Shown here: piece by piece, positions 1 through 9,446 of the stretch | How positions within the stretch are numbered: position 1 is the first letter of the stretch | How the letters are laid out: each line of letters starts with the position of its first letter | Program-made: the position numbers and the translations under genes | The notes under the pieces: model-generated | Databases searched by the model: none | What the model was told of the DNA's origin: nothing | Seen by the model: only the letters and a program-made list of their open reading frames with translations | Virus record (IMG/VR): IMGVR_UViG_3300042888_002422 | Location: 1 to 53,543 of that record | Length of the DNA: 53,543 bases | DNA from: a virus | Strand: one strand, 5' to 3'

Positions 1-40
1 ACTCACGTTTTATCGTAGAGATTTTGCCTGTTTTACTCAT
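1..40 (-). CDS. Start of an unidentified late gene, cut by the window edge
   Basis: An ATG at 40 (minus strand) opens a frame reading MSKTGKISTIKRE to the edge without a stop. It lies just downstream of the HNH gene on the same strand, with the A/T-rich leader common in this genome. Only 13 codons are visible, so no function can be given. In crAss-like phages this position after the capsid gene normally holds further virion genes; that is context only. Confidence 0.45.
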   Translation of the reverse strand, partial: MSKTGKISTIKRE

Positions 41-60
41 TGTAATTTAATATTTAGTTA

Positions 61-507
61 TTATTGGTTTATTGTTTTATGCTTTCTTCTAGTGTCTGTC
101 ATTATCTTATGACAATTAGCACATCGAACATCACATTTATTTATTTCTTCTATTAATTTTTCAACAGACCAAGAATCTCTTACACCTACAGAAACACAAT
201 CTATTTTAGTTCCTCTAACGTGATCAAATTCTAAAACTCTTACATCTGCATTACCACAATCTACACAAGGATGTGTTTTAAAGTGATCTAAAACTACTTC
301 TCTATTTCTAGCTTTGCTTTTATTAACAGAACCAACTCTTATTTTTTTATACTCTTTGTCTTTTCTTTTAGCACTAAAATGTTCTAAATTTTTATCATGT
401 TTTAAATAATAATAGACTGAGCTTAAATTACAACTTAAAAGTTCAGCAATTTCTCTATATTTTTTACCTTCACTTCTAAGTTTGAGTACAGTTTCTTTTT
501 TACTCAT
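61..507 (-). CDS. HNH-type endonuclease with N-terminal helix-turn-helix
   Basis: A 148-residue protein. The first 35 residues look like a resolvase or sigma-type helix-turn-helix (KYREIAELLSCNLSSVYYYL). The C-terminal half has a zinc/HNH-like pattern: CVDCG near residue 81, then EFDHVRG, then CANCHKIM. The EFDH and CANCHK arrangement is typical of small freestanding phage HNH nucleases with a treble-clef fold. It stands alone between the tRNA and the next late gene, where homing genes often settle. It could instead be a DNA-binding regulator, but the paired Cys motifs and His favour a nuclease. Confidence 0.75.
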   Translation of the reverse strand: MSKKETVLKLRSEGKKYREIAELLSCNLSSVYYYLKHDKNLEHFSAKRKDKEYKKIRVGSVNKSKARNREVVLDHFKTHPCVDCGNADVRVLEFDHVRGTKIDCVSVGVRDSWSVEKLIEEINKCDVRCANCHKIMTDTRRKHKTINQ

Positions 508-542
508 ATGTAGTTTAATTTAAAAAAATTGGTTTATTTTAG

Positions 543-616
543 TTGCGTGGCTGGGACTCGAACCCAGGACCTCTAGGTTATGAGCCTAGCAAGCTAACCA
601 ACTGCTCTACCACACT
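543..616 (-). tRNA. tRNA with anticodon CAT (Met, or Ile if the C is modified)
   Basis: The minus strand folds into a cloverleaf. The D stem is GAGC/GCTT. The anticodon stem CTAGG/CCTAG encloses CTCATAA with anticodon CAT. The T arm is CTGGG-TTCGAGT-CCCAG. The acceptor stem AGTGTGG/CCACGCA has a mismatch at its first pair and a G-T wobble. No CCA is encoded. The anticodon stem lacks the three G-C pairs of an initiator, so this is an elongator Met tRNA or an Ile2 tRNA needing lysidine. It sits between the capsid and HNH genes. Confidence 0.9.
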
Positions 617-693
617 ATTTGTAGAGTGTTCCAATTGAATGGAATGCAATACTGGAATGAACCCAAATATTCATCACTCTGGTTTGAGAATCA

Positions 694-724
694 TCCCCTC
701 TAGGAGGGAGAGGAGGTGAGGGGA
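694..724 (-). other. GC-rich hairpin downstream of the capsid gene
   Basis: The 7-bp arms TCCCCTC and GAGGGGA enclose a purine/pyrimidine-rich loop between the capsid stop and the tRNA. No T run follows on the minus strand, so it is not a standard intrinsic terminator. It may protect or process the abundant capsid mRNA, or separate it from the tRNA. Its GC content stands out from the surroundings. Confidence 0.45.
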
Positions 725-745
725 CTTTTCTCGGAATTCTTATTA

Positions 746-2308
746 TTAGAATTGTGGGATTTCCTCGATCAACACAGTTCTTGATAAATCTTCAATAAAT
801 ACATCACATCTGTCTTTCATCCAGATTTCGTATCCTGGGAATTTGTTAGCACTTGACATACCTTGAGATTTAGCAAAACCTAAGTGATGACGAGTTCCAT
901 CAATATAACCCCATGTCATAGAAGGAGCACCTTTCATACGTACTTCTCTAATGTTATTTACCATTGATCCATCAGACATTGGAGAAACATCAAACACCAT
1001 AAATACTGGAGTAGATTTTTTGTTTTGTCCAAACTCTAAGTTAGTTTGTGGTAAATCTAATTCTTTTAAGTGAATTAATTCAATACGACCAGTTTCACGT
1101 GTAACCATTGCATCAAATGCAAAGTTGTAAGTGATATGTTGTCCTTCACCTTGCATGTATCTGTTTCCAGAATCAGCCATAAAAGTAAGACCAGAATTTA
1201 ATGCATCATTTTTTAAAGCTTGTTGGAATACATCAAATCCAGCCTCATTAGTGTACATTTTAACTGCTCTATCTTTTACATCCACTCTTCTGTAGAACAA
1301 ATCTCCAAATACTGAACGCAATAAGTTAGCAGAAAATTCTCCTCTGTTATATTGTACTAAGTTACCATTGTTACGCATTCTGTGGTAAACACCTGCAGAT
1401 GTACGTTTTACATTTTGTTGAGAACCTCCAGTTTTAACTGTACCTGGTTTAGCCCAAATCATACGTTTAACTTTCAATTCTAACATTGATTTACGCATCC
1501 AGAATTCAATAAATGGCTCCCATTTAACATCATTACGAGTTAAAGGTAATTGATTACGTCTTTGTGGTGCATATACTAAAATGTCTAATGGAGTTCCACT
1601 TGCATCTTTTAGCATTTTATCATCAGCCCATTCAGTGATTTTGTGCTCATAACCATATGCAGAACCTAAAGATTCAAACATTGTGATTTGCTCACCTAAT
1701 CTTGGAAGACCTAATAAGTCTTGATCAAACTCTCCTATAGCTGCATCAACTAATTCTAACTCAACTCCTACTTGTAAGAAAGTTCTAGTTACAAAATCTA
1801 CAGTTGGATTATCTGTAATTAATGTGAATGTGTATAAAAATCCTGCATTCCAAGGAGTTGGATCTTTGATTACATAAAATCTAGGACCATATTGACGAGT
1901 ACCTACAGAAACGATAGCATTTTTTGAAAATTCATTAGTATCTAATACTAAAGTAAATTCTTGTCCATCAATACCTGGTTTACCATTATCAAGTAAAGCT
2001 TGAGTAGTAGCAGTAATATCAATAATTTTAGGGAATTTATAAGGAACAGCAATTTGCCATTTCCAAGAATCACTATTATTATCTATGTAATAAGGTGTAG
2101 ACTTATTAATCATGTCTAAGAAATCATTGCTATACAATGAACTTTGTGTGTACAAGCTGATGATTTTTTTATCATAGTCAGCAGGTTCAGTAGAGTGAAA
2201 AGACTCTAAGTGATTGGAGTCAGTTAGTTTACCTACTGCACGCTTATCCATAGAAGCTACTCTAGCGTAAGTAAAACCAGTTAACCCTGGGATAGTTTGA
2301 ATACTCAT
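746..2308 (-). CDS. Major capsid protein (crAss-like HK97-fold candidate)
   Basis: A 520-residue protein starting MSIQTIPGLTGF. I assign it as the major capsid protein on position (terminase, portal, acidic scaffold, then this gene), on length, which matches the roughly 490-520 residues of crAss-like capsid proteins, and on its mixed alpha/beta composition without enzymatic motifs. It is not Lys-rich like the proteins at the other end of the late block. A hairpin and a tRNA follow directly. No motif proves the fold, so a structural comparison would be decisive. Confidence 0.8.
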   Translation of the reverse strand: MSIQTIPGLTGFTYARVASMDKRAVGKLTDSNHLESFHSTEPADYDKKIISLYTQSSLYSNDFLDMINKSTPYYIDNNSDSWKWQIAVPYKFPKIIDITATTQALLDNGKPGIDGQEFTLVLDTNEFSKNAIVSVGTRQYGPRFYVIKDPTPWNAGFLYTFTLITDNPTVDFVTRTFLQVGVELELVDAAIGEFDQDLLGLPRLGEQITMFESLGSAYGYEHKITEWADDKMLKDASGTPLDILVYAPQRRNQLPLTRNDVKWEPFIEFWMRKSMLELKVKRMIWAKPGTVKTGGSQQNVKRTSAGVYHRMRNNGNLVQYNRGEFSANLLRSVFGDLFYRRVDVKDRAVKMYTNEAGFDVFQQALKNDALNSGLTFMADSGNRYMQGEGQHITYNFAFDAMVTRETGRIELIHLKELDLPQTNLEFGQNKKSTPVFMVFDVSPMSDGSMVNNIREVRMKGAPSMTWGYIDGTRHHLGFAKSQGMSSANKFPGYEIWMKDRCDVFIEDLSRTVLIEEIPQF

Positions 2309-2348
2309 GTTATTATAATTTTTGTGTTAATTAATTGTTTATTGTTTT

Positions 2349-3587
2349 TTATTGAAACCAAGAACTTGGATTTGTTTTTGAAGTGGATGAAGATTTTTCT
2401 TTTGAAACTTGTCTTGCTACTTCTCCAAATAATGAATCTGTTTTTTTAGTTACACCAGTCTTTTGAATGGTTGATAATGTAGGATCTTTTTCTAATATTT
2501 TTAAAAGTAATCCCACTTTAACTTTCATGGCATGATTTTCAGGTCTTTTAAGATCTAATATAGTTCTATCAAAATCTGATAATGTTTCTCCTGTAGGAGT
2601 TTTCCATTTATCTACCAATAGAAAATCTTGTAACTCATTTACTAACTTAGGATTTAATGGAATACCATCAAACTCTTTTGCTTTCATTTTTTCTGTTAAA
2701 ATATTTTGTACATTATTAATGTATTGATTTTTAACACCTTGTTTTTGTTGTAACTCTTGTTCAGCTTTAGTTTCAATTTGAGCTAGTTTAGAAGCTTCTT
2801 TTTTAACTAATACTTTATGATGTTTAGTTGCAACAGTTTCAAGATCACCATAATTTTGTAGTCTTTCAATTTCTGAATCAATATCTTCATGATCAAAACC
2901 TTGATCTGCTAATGCTTGTTTCATTATTGTTTTTTGGTTTGCTTCTGTAGATAAATCCATTTCAGCAAAATTTACAACAGAATTATATGTATTAAAATAC
3001 TCTTTAGGATCTGCTCCTTTTACAAATATAGCCTCGAATGCATTTTGGTAATCTTCTCCAAATTGTCCTATAAAGTTTTCTACAATTTCTGATGCACCTT
3101 TTTTCTTTTCAGAATTAAACTTTTCTAAGAATTGTTCCGGTGTTGATATTGCTTCTTCATCATCGTCATCTTTATTAAAAACTCCAAGTTTATAAAGATC
3201 ATTTGCTAAAGCACTGAATTGTGTTCCTTCTGGAGCATCGGGTTCCTCTGTATTAGGTTCAGTAGGTTTTGCTTTAACAACTGGAGGGGTGTCAACATCA
3301 TCATCATCATCATTATCTCCTAAGAAATTAGATATTGCAGATTGAGATTTTGTATTATCATCATCTCCTTCTTCTATAGGTGTAATAGTTTTACCTTTAG
3401 GGACTGCTGGGGCTTCAGGAGCTGCAGCTGGAGTTGCTTCTTTAATGATAGGAGTTACATCTTCTGGATTAGAAGTAGATGTTTCTGGTTCAAACAAACC
3501 TTGAAGTAATTCTTGGTTTCCCATTCCCATATCCATTGTACCTTGAATGCTAAAAGCATCCATTGATATTTCTGTATTATCAGCCAT
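2349..3587 (-). CDS. Probable head scaffold / prohead core protein
   Basis: A 412-residue acidic protein between portal and capsid genes. The first 130 residues are low-complexity and rich in Asp, Glu, Pro and Thr, including runs of Asp near residue 90 (DNDDDDDVDTPP) and 138. The middle and C-terminal parts are charged and helical (residues 240-300 are Lys/Glu/Gln-rich coiled coil), ending SSWFQ. An acidic disordered segment followed by coiled coil, directly upstream of the capsid gene, is the usual form of a phage scaffold. The family name is not recognised. Confidence 0.65.
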   Translation of the reverse strand: MADNTEISMDAFSIQGTMDMGMGNQELLQGLFEPETSTSNPEDVTPIIKEATPAAAPEAPAVPKGKTITPIEEGDDDNTKSQSAISNFLGDNDDDDDVDTPPVVKAKPTEPNTEEPDAPEGTQFSALANDLYKLGVFNKDDDDEEAISTPEQFLEKFNSEKKKGASEIVENFIGQFGEDYQNAFEAIFVKGADPKEYFNTYNSVVNFAEMDLSTEANQKTIMKQALADQGFDHEDIDSEIERLQNYGDLETVATKHHKVLVKKEASKLAQIETKAEQELQQKQGVKNQYINNVQNILTEKMKAKEFDGIPLNPKLVNELQDFLLVDKWKTPTGETLSDFDRTILDLKRPENHAMKVKVGLLLKILEKDPTLSTIQKTGVTKKTDSLFGEVARQVSKEKSSSTSKTNPSSWFQ

Positions 3588-3654
3588 AATGTAGTTTGTA
3601 TTTAATAATTTGGTTTTATTTACGTGTAAAAATATAATGTATATATCTTATATC

Positions 3655-3718
3655 AAAGGAATATATAACTTTATCTAATATTTTTTGTTATAATATAGCA
3701 TTAAAGTTATATTCCTTT
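3655..3718. other. Long AT-rich inverted repeat between portal and scaffold genes
   Basis: The left arm (3655-3673) and right arm (3702-3718) are complementary over 17 bp, with two extra bases in the left arm: AAAGGAATATA(TA)ACTTTA against its complement. It fills most of the 143-bp gap after the portal stop. In RNA from either strand it gives a strong hairpin, which could end or attenuate transcription between the packaging genes and the highly expressed scaffold and capsid genes. Confidence 0.6.
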
Positions 3719-3730
3719 AATAAAGAATTA

Positions 3731-6316
3731 TTATTTAGCCTTGTTTCTCCCTTTAGCATTTTCTTTTGCTACAGCAAGATCATTAGCCATATTTTCTCTA
3801 GCTACTGCAATCTTCTCTTGTTCTACAGCCATTTTAGTATCAAACTGTTTATTTTTTGAAGATATATCAGCCATTTTAGATTGATAATCTTTTGCAGCTT
3901 TATCTTGTTCATGTGTTAATTTATTCATTTCCATTATATCAGGAACTGCATTTTCATTAACATCTTCTGATCCCACTTTACCAAATCCTGTAGCTTGTAT
4001 AATAGCAATTTCTTTTCTTGAAATTCTATCTAGATCTTTTTGATAATCATCATGAGCAATTTGTTCTTCATGTTGTTGTGCAGCTTGTTGAATCTGAGCT
4101 TGAGCTTGTTCTTTTTGTTGATCAAGAGCTTGTTGTTTTTGTTGCATTTCTTGTTGTTGAATTGCTTGTTGTTGGTCTCTAAGATCTTTAAATACTTTTT
4201 TCATCTCTCTCATAGACTTAGTACTGTATAATTCAATAACATCATATATACTTCCACCATTTTGCATAAGAGGTTGTGCAAGTGCTCTGATTTCATTAAA
4301 CATTTGTGTATCTTCTGGTCTATTTGTAGGAAACACTTTTAAGTCACGAAATTTAAGATCTGTACCATTTACTTGTATAAATGCAGATAAGCCCTCAGAT
4401 GTAATATATGATAGCGTACTTTGTGGTTTAGAACTTTCTATATATTGTGATGCGTCTATTATTGCTTGATACAATTGTCCTTGTACATATTCGTGCGCTA
4501 CAAATAAAGGTTCTGTTTGTGAATAAGATTGTTGCATTGCTGTATTAGTACCTGTAGCTGTTTCTGAGGAAGATACATTACCCATACGTTGTTTAGACAT
4601 ACCTACTAATTCCCAACATTCCATTTTAATTTGTTGTGCTAAAGTATATCTAGATTGTATCTCTTGTGTACGTGTTAGATCAAGAGCTGTAAATTGGTTA
4701 AATGAACTTGGGGCTTTTAAGTTTTCAGGGCTATCATCAATAAATACTACACCTCTATTACGAGCTTCCATTTCCCACATATCAAGAGCATCTTGTGCAT
4801 CTCCATCTTTAGGAACAGGTACGTGTCTTAATGACATAAGTTGTACTTTACCAACTTCTTTTTCAAGTAATTTGTATAATTGATTCATACAAACATTATA
4901 TATTACTTGAAAAGGTTTCATAAGATCTATCAAGCTTTTTGCTTCTGTATTCTTAACTTCATGTGTTGTACCTATAATAGGGCAATAGTTTAAAAGATTA
5001 AAAGGTTTAATATGGTAAATATCTGGGCCTATTTTAATTCCTTGATACCATTGGTTAATCCAACCCCATTCAAGAGATTGTTGTGATGGCATAGTACCTG
5101 ATTTATAATTTTCATCAACAAGTGTTGATTGCTCATTACCCATTTCATCTATATAAATAAGTTTACCTATTTTCTTTTTAGAAATCCAATAGCTTCTTAC
5201 AACAACATATTTATACCCAAATGAACTTACATTATTAGTAAGGCCTAAAAAGTCTTTAAGTCCATCATTATTTTCTTTCATTTCTGATTCAATCATCATT
5301 CTTGTTTGTAAAACAAGTGGATCAAATGTATCATACTGAACAGAGTCTTGACCTTCTGGTGCATTAGGGTTACCAAGGTTAGATTCTCTAACATTAATTA
5401 ATCCATAATCTTGAAGAGAAGAACGTAAATGATCTATTTCTTCTTTAGTAATATCTGGTATAGCTTCAATAATTTCAGATAGTTCCATAACTTGCACAGT
5501 TCCAGCAGCATAAGCTCCTTGAGCTCTACCAGTTGGATCTGATACCCATTTCCTATCAGGAGTAGTAAGGAACCAAGTATTTTTTGGGTTAGCCACTTCA
5601 ATGTTAAAACCAAGTTTTGAGTTGTCTTCATATATATGATAAAATTCACGAGCACTAATTAACATATCTCTAAATGCATCTTCACCTTTTTCTTTAATAT
5701 TAAATTCTGCTTTCATGCATGTAAGAATATGGTTAGCCCATTTTTCTGCTACAGAAGTATAACTATCAAGTTGATCTTTAACTTGTTCCATTGACATTTG
5801 TTCAAGTTCCTCATCTTCTGGAATCTCTTGCCCGGACATTGTTAATTTTTGTAATATCTTTTCTTTAGCTTGTGCTAATATATATTTTTGAAGAGTTTCT
5901 GTTTTAAATTGTAATTCTTCAGCTTGACTATCATCATCAAAAGCTTTCACTCTATATGTATCAGGTCTTTTAGAACACTCACCAATTAATTCATTAATAG
6001 GTGTAGTAACAATAGAATAATGTTTTACATATGCAGGAAGGCCTATGTTAGTTTCTAACATGTCTACAAAACTCTTAGTATCAGGTTCTTGGTAGAAATC
6101 TTCTGCTCTAAGAATACCTTTTACAAGATCATAATTAGGAACAAATGTATCTCTATTTTTAATATATTCAGCATAAGCTTTGTTAGCAAAATAATCCATT
6201 GAATTTTTTATCCAACTTTCATCTTGTTTTTCTTTATCAGTTTTAAACTGATCAGGAAATATATTCAGATAAGCGTATCTGATTGTAGCATCTTTTGTAT
6301 ACCTAATTATTGCCAT
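3731..6316 (-). CDS. Portal protein (crAss-like size)
   Basis: An 861-residue protein whose start overlaps the terminase stop by one base. Length, position next to TerL, and the long helical C-terminus (about residues 700-861, with Gln-rich stretches such as QQQAIQQQEMQQKQQ) fit the large portal proteins of crAss-like podoviruses. Portals form the dodecameric DNA channel at one capsid vertex, and the Gln-rich helical tail would correspond to barrel/crown regions. No catalytic motif is expected or seen. Confidence 0.85.
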   Translation of the reverse strand: MAIIRYTKDATIRYAYLNIFPDQFKTDKEKQDESWIKNSMDYFANKAYAEYIKNRDTFVPNYDLVKGILRAEDFYQEPDTKSFVDMLETNIGLPAYVKHYSIVTTPINELIGECSKRPDTYRVKAFDDDSQAEELQFKTETLQKYILAQAKEKILQKLTMSGQEIPEDEELEQMSMEQVKDQLDSYTSVAEKWANHILTCMKAEFNIKEKGEDAFRDMLISAREFYHIYEDNSKLGFNIEVANPKNTWFLTTPDRKWVSDPTGRAQGAYAAGTVQVMELSEIIEAIPDITKEEIDHLRSSLQDYGLINVRESNLGNPNAPEGQDSVQYDTFDPLVLQTRMMIESEMKENNDGLKDFLGLTNNVSSFGYKYVVVRSYWISKKKIGKLIYIDEMGNEQSTLVDENYKSGTMPSQQSLEWGWINQWYQGIKIGPDIYHIKPFNLLNYCPIIGTTHEVKNTEAKSLIDLMKPFQVIYNVCMNQLYKLLEKEVGKVQLMSLRHVPVPKDGDAQDALDMWEMEARNRGVVFIDDSPENLKAPSSFNQFTALDLTRTQEIQSRYTLAQQIKMECWELVGMSKQRMGNVSSSETATGTNTAMQQSYSQTEPLFVAHEYVQGQLYQAIIDASQYIESSKPQSTLSYITSEGLSAFIQVNGTDLKFRDLKVFPTNRPEDTQMFNEIRALAQPLMQNGGSIYDVIELYSTKSMREMKKVFKDLRDQQQAIQQQEMQQKQQALDQQKEQAQAQIQQAAQQHEEQIAHDDYQKDLDRISRKEIAIIQATGFGKVGSEDVNENAVPDIMEMNKLTHEQDKAAKDYQSKMADISSKNKQFDTKMAVEQEKIAVARENMANDLAVAKENAKGRNKAK

Positions 6317-8346
6317 TATGTAAATAATTTACGTTGTTTGTTATTAAAAATTCCTGAAGATTCAGAAAATAATCTATTTTTTTTCTTTTTTGCATATAAA
6401 GAATCAATCCTTATATCTTGTTTCTCTCCCACTCTTCCATATAATGGATCCATTTTCATAGCTAAAGCAATAGCAAGTTCTGCAGCAATAAGTCTATCTG
6501 TATTCAGGTCATCATTAAACTGAATGATTTCTTCAAGTAATACAGGGTCTAGTATTTTACTCACTCCTTGTATTTCTTTTATTGTATCCCCATCATCATT
6601 AGTTTCTTTATATATAGTTTCTTCCATATATTTTTTCAAGCAACCGTGAAGGAATGTTCTAATTTTTTCTGCTGATCTATGTATTCCATAATCTCTTCTA
6701 ACAGTAGTGTTTGGAACAATTTCTGTAAGCCATTGTGGTTGTCTTTCTAGATAATGAGCATCTCCTTTAGCTATCATATAATCTATAAAAGATATTTCAT
6801 CATTTTCACAAAGAGTTCTAGCATTATAATATTTAATTAAAAGTCTAGCTTGTTCTTCCCACACTTCTTTTTTGTCTGGTCTAGCACAATAACTAGCAAC
6901 AAACATATCTTGGTAATTTTCTCCTGATATAGCATTCATTCTTTTATAAATGTATACAGCTCCAAGAGAACTTGAGTATGCAGATTTACCTTGTCTATAT
7001 GGATCCACTCCTGCTACATACAAACCATATGGAGGATTTGCAATTGGAAACTCATATATAACAACAGGAGCATCTTTGCTATCCATTTGTTTTAATGGAA
7101 AATTAGAAATAGGCATTCTATCTGTAAACTCATGAGCAACAGTACCTTCATTATTATACAAAACAACAGGAGTTCCTGTTTTTTCTAAATGTAACAATCT
7201 CTGTTGTTGTCTTTTAGCTGACTCAACATCAAACATATTTTCTTGTGAAGAAAGAAAACATTCCTCTTCTGTTAAAGGAAAATACATTATTTGTTTTAAA
7301 TATAATGTTCTATCCGGGTTAGCTTTTTTAGCCTCTCTTTCTTTTGTAATAGTAGCTAAAGCTTTTTCTTTATTAGCTACATTAATAATTATATTAGCAA
7401 GATCATTATCTTTTGGTAGCTCTATACCTTTTTCTTTAATTAACCATTGATCTAGTGGCATTAGTTCTTTACAATCTTGTCTATATATACCAGATAAAAA
7501 TAACCCTGTTTTTTTATTTGTAATAGGGTCTTCAATTGCTAAGAAATTATTGGCATCCGGATTATAGAAAAAATTCTCAGCATCTTTACCATGGTCAAAT
7601 GAACCACCTGTTCCTACAAGAATAGGAACAGCTCTCCAGCCATTCTTACCTTTAAATGCAGGTTCTGCTGCAGCAAAAGCATTAGCAAATCCATATTTTC
7701 CCACCTCATCCATAATAAAAGATTTTGCTGTAGTACCAGCTGCCACCTCTGTTTTATTACCATCTTGTGCATTACGAATAACTATATAACTCCATATTTG
7801 ATCTTCACCATCAGGAGACTTATAGCCCAGTCTTACTTGGTTACTTCTCCAAGTTTTATCAAGGCGTGGAATTTTAATACCACCCCATAAATTATTAAGA
7901 CCAAAATCAACTTTATCTTTTAATAAAGACAAGTCATTATCGTTACCACAAACAATTACATTCTGTGTATTTTGAAACAATGTAGCATTCATACCAAAAT
8001 AGGATGCTTCCATTTCACTCTTTCCTCCTTGTCGCCCACCTATTTCAATATACCCTTTTCTTTCCTTCTTGCAATTTTCTAAATGTTCAGCTCTTATCCA
8101 TTCATTATCACGAAGCTCAGGGAGGCGTTTTACACGTATATCATTACCATATTGATCTACTTCATCAATACGTATCCACCAATGGTTTATATGCCAGTAT
8201 AGCCACCCTGAGATGTGTACACCATTTACATTAACACCACCTGTACATTTCTCAACTTCCCAATCTATTAATTGCTTAAACTCTTCGGACCCAGGAGGAG
8301 GAAGAGTTTTTATATTACTAAAGAATTCTGTAGATTTTATATCCAT
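6316..8346 (-). CDS. terL: Large terminase subunit (packaging ATPase-nuclease)
   Basis: A 676-residue protein. A Walker A-like loop GGRQGGKSE lies at about residues 103-111 and Walker B SFIMDE at about 209-214, the order of a TerL ATPase. A RNase H-like nuclease domain begins around GVDPYRQGKS (about 446-455), whose Asp is the expected first metal ligand; an acidic stretch CENDEISFIDYM follows. It overlaps the preceding small gene by one base and the portal by one base, so the three are translationally coupled. Confidence 0.93.
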   Translation of the reverse strand: MDIKSTEFFSNIKTLPPPGSEEFKQLIDWEVEKCTGGVNVNGVHISGWLYWHINHWWIRIDEVDQYGNDIRVKRLPELRDNEWIRAEHLENCKKERKGYIEIGGRQGGKSEMEASYFGMNATLFQNTQNVIVCGNDNDLSLLKDKVDFGLNNLWGGIKIPRLDKTWRSNQVRLGYKSPDGEDQIWSYIVIRNAQDGNKTEVAAGTTAKSFIMDEVGKYGFANAFAAAEPAFKGKNGWRAVPILVGTGGSFDHGKDAENFFYNPDANNFLAIEDPITNKKTGLFLSGIYRQDCKELMPLDQWLIKEKGIELPKDNDLANIIINVANKEKALATITKEREAKKANPDRTLYLKQIMYFPLTEEECFLSSQENMFDVESAKRQQQRLLHLEKTGTPVVLYNNEGTVAHEFTDRMPISNFPLKQMDSKDAPVVIYEFPIANPPYGLYVAGVDPYRQGKSAYSSSLGAVYIYKRMNAISGENYQDMFVASYCARPDKKEVWEEQARLLIKYYNARTLCENDEISFIDYMIAKGDAHYLERQPQWLTEIVPNTTVRRDYGIHRSAEKIRTFLHGCLKKYMEETIYKETNDDGDTIKEIQGVSKILDPVLLEEIIQFNDDLNTDRLIAAELAIALAMKMDPLYGRVGEKQDIRIDSLYAKKKKNRLFSESSGIFNNKQRKLFT

Positions 8347-8657
8347 TATTGCATTCTATGAGGAACATCAGCTGAGCCTCTTGCTTCTTTTTTAGTCACT
8401 TCTTTTTCTCTCATACTATCTACTGTTCTTAAAATCTCAGCATAATCTTTAAGAGCTTGTGTTAAGTCTTTTCTTTGAGACTCCTTATTGGCAACTAATG
8501 TAGGAATAAGGCCACCTTGTTTAGTTTCTTTATAAGCCATTCTATCAGCTAGTGTAGAATAGGGATTTGCCTCTATATATTCTTTTAGTTCTGAAAGTTG
8601 TCTTTCTAAAAACTCCAATTCATATTCTATAAGTAGTGCTTTTTTTACTATTGCCAT
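8346..8657 (-). CDS. Small coiled-coil protein, candidate small terminase subunit
   Basis: A 103-residue, charged, helical protein ending at the first base of the TerL start. Residues 10-30 (EYELEFLERQLSELKEYI) and 60-90 are likely coiled coils. Its place directly before TerL, its size and its helical make-up fit a small terminase or another packaging accessory protein. No DNA-binding motif is evident, so the assignment is positional. Confidence 0.5.
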   Translation of the reverse strand: MAIVKKALLIEYELEFLERQLSELKEYIEANPYSTLADRMAYKETKQGGLIPTLVANKESQRKDLTQALKDYAEILRTVDSMREKEVTKKEARGSADVPHRMQ

Positions 8658-8659
8658 TA

Positions 8660-8926
8660 TTATATATCGTTTAGATTATATCTTGTTTTAATTTTATCAT
8701 TTACAAGAGGTAATTCAATATGCCAATGATTCATTTTATCATCATATTCAGTTACATCTTCTTCTTGATTTAAAAAATCTTGCATACCTTCTATATGAGC
8801 TAATGTGTATTTTCCTACATTAACTATTTCTGAAAAAGGATTATGAACATCATCATAAGAATTTCCTAATAGATTTTTAACATAATCGTGTCTTATAACA
8901 TTAAGACTTATTTTTGGTACGTTCAT
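8660..8926 (-). CDS. Hypothetical protein, 88 residues
   Basis: Starts MNVPKISLNVIRHDYVKNLL and is not recognised. It lies three bases upstream of the candidate small terminase gene on the same strand. Acidic in the middle, with no membrane segment or Cys pairs. Tight packing in the packaging operon supports a real gene. Confidence 0.7.
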   Translation of the reverse strand: MNVPKISLNVIRHDYVKNLLGNSYDDVHNPFSEIVNVGKYTLAHIEGMQDFLNQEEDVTEYDDKMNHWHIELPLVNDKIKTRYNLNDI

Positions 8927-8949
8927 TATGTAGTTATTAAAATGTATTA

Positions 8950-9204
8950 CTATTCTTCGTTATCAAGAATGTGTTCTAAATCCATTCCCTCTTTTATTAT
9001 TTGTTCAATATCTTCTGAATGAGGTGTATCACTTTCTAGCTCGCTAAGATAATCATTTAATCTATTGAAAAACATTTTATCTGAAAGATTTTCTATAACG
9101 GATTCATCTAAGGCTCTAGATAAATGTTTTCCCAAAGATATTTCAGGAATTGTTTGTTTAAGTTTTCTTAGAATAGTTAAACTTCTATCATAATACGTTC
9201 TCAT
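8950..9204 (-). CDS. Hypothetical protein, 84 residues, helical and acidic
   Basis: Not recognised. The N-terminal third is basic (RSLTILRKLKQ) and the C-terminal half is acidic (SEDIEQIIKEGMDLEHILDNEE). Start and upstream stop overlap by four bases, typical of translational coupling. It lies in the late operon before terminase. Confidence 0.7.
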   Translation of the reverse strand: MRTYYDRSLTILRKLKQTIPEISLGKHLSRALDESVIENLSDKMFFNRLNDYLSELESDTPHSEDIEQIIKEGMDLEHILDNEE

Positions 9205-9446
9205 AATAATCTATTAATATCTTCTTCAGATAATATATTTTTTTCTGCTATCACTACTTTTTCTACATCACCATCTTCTGAAGTATTTTCAAAATGATAT
9301 TCCTTTTGTATAGAAATTTTAATAACATCCTGTTCACCTTCTTCGTCAATATAACCTTCTATATCTATAAAATCATACCCGCTTTCATAAACATCTAATA
9401 ATATTTCCATTAGTTGTTCAATAGGAATTTGTTTTAATTTATTCAT
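9201..9446 (-). CDS. Hypothetical acidic protein, 81 residues
   Basis: I choose the ATG at 9446 (MNKLKQIPIEQL) instead of a further-upstream start that would overlap the zinc-ribbon gene by almost 100 bases; the chosen start overlaps it by only 8. The sequence is strongly acidic (GYIDEEGEQD, SEEDINRLL). Function unknown. Confidence 0.7.
   Translation of the reverse strand: MNKLKQIPIEQLMEILLDVYESGYDFIDIEGYIDEEGEQDVIKISIQKEYHFENTSEDGDVEKVVIAEKNILSEEDINRLL

Noticed and set aside
694-724. Hairpin after the capsid gene as an intrinsic terminator
   Set aside because: No T run follows on the minus strand and the tRNA gene downstream is probably co-transcribed.
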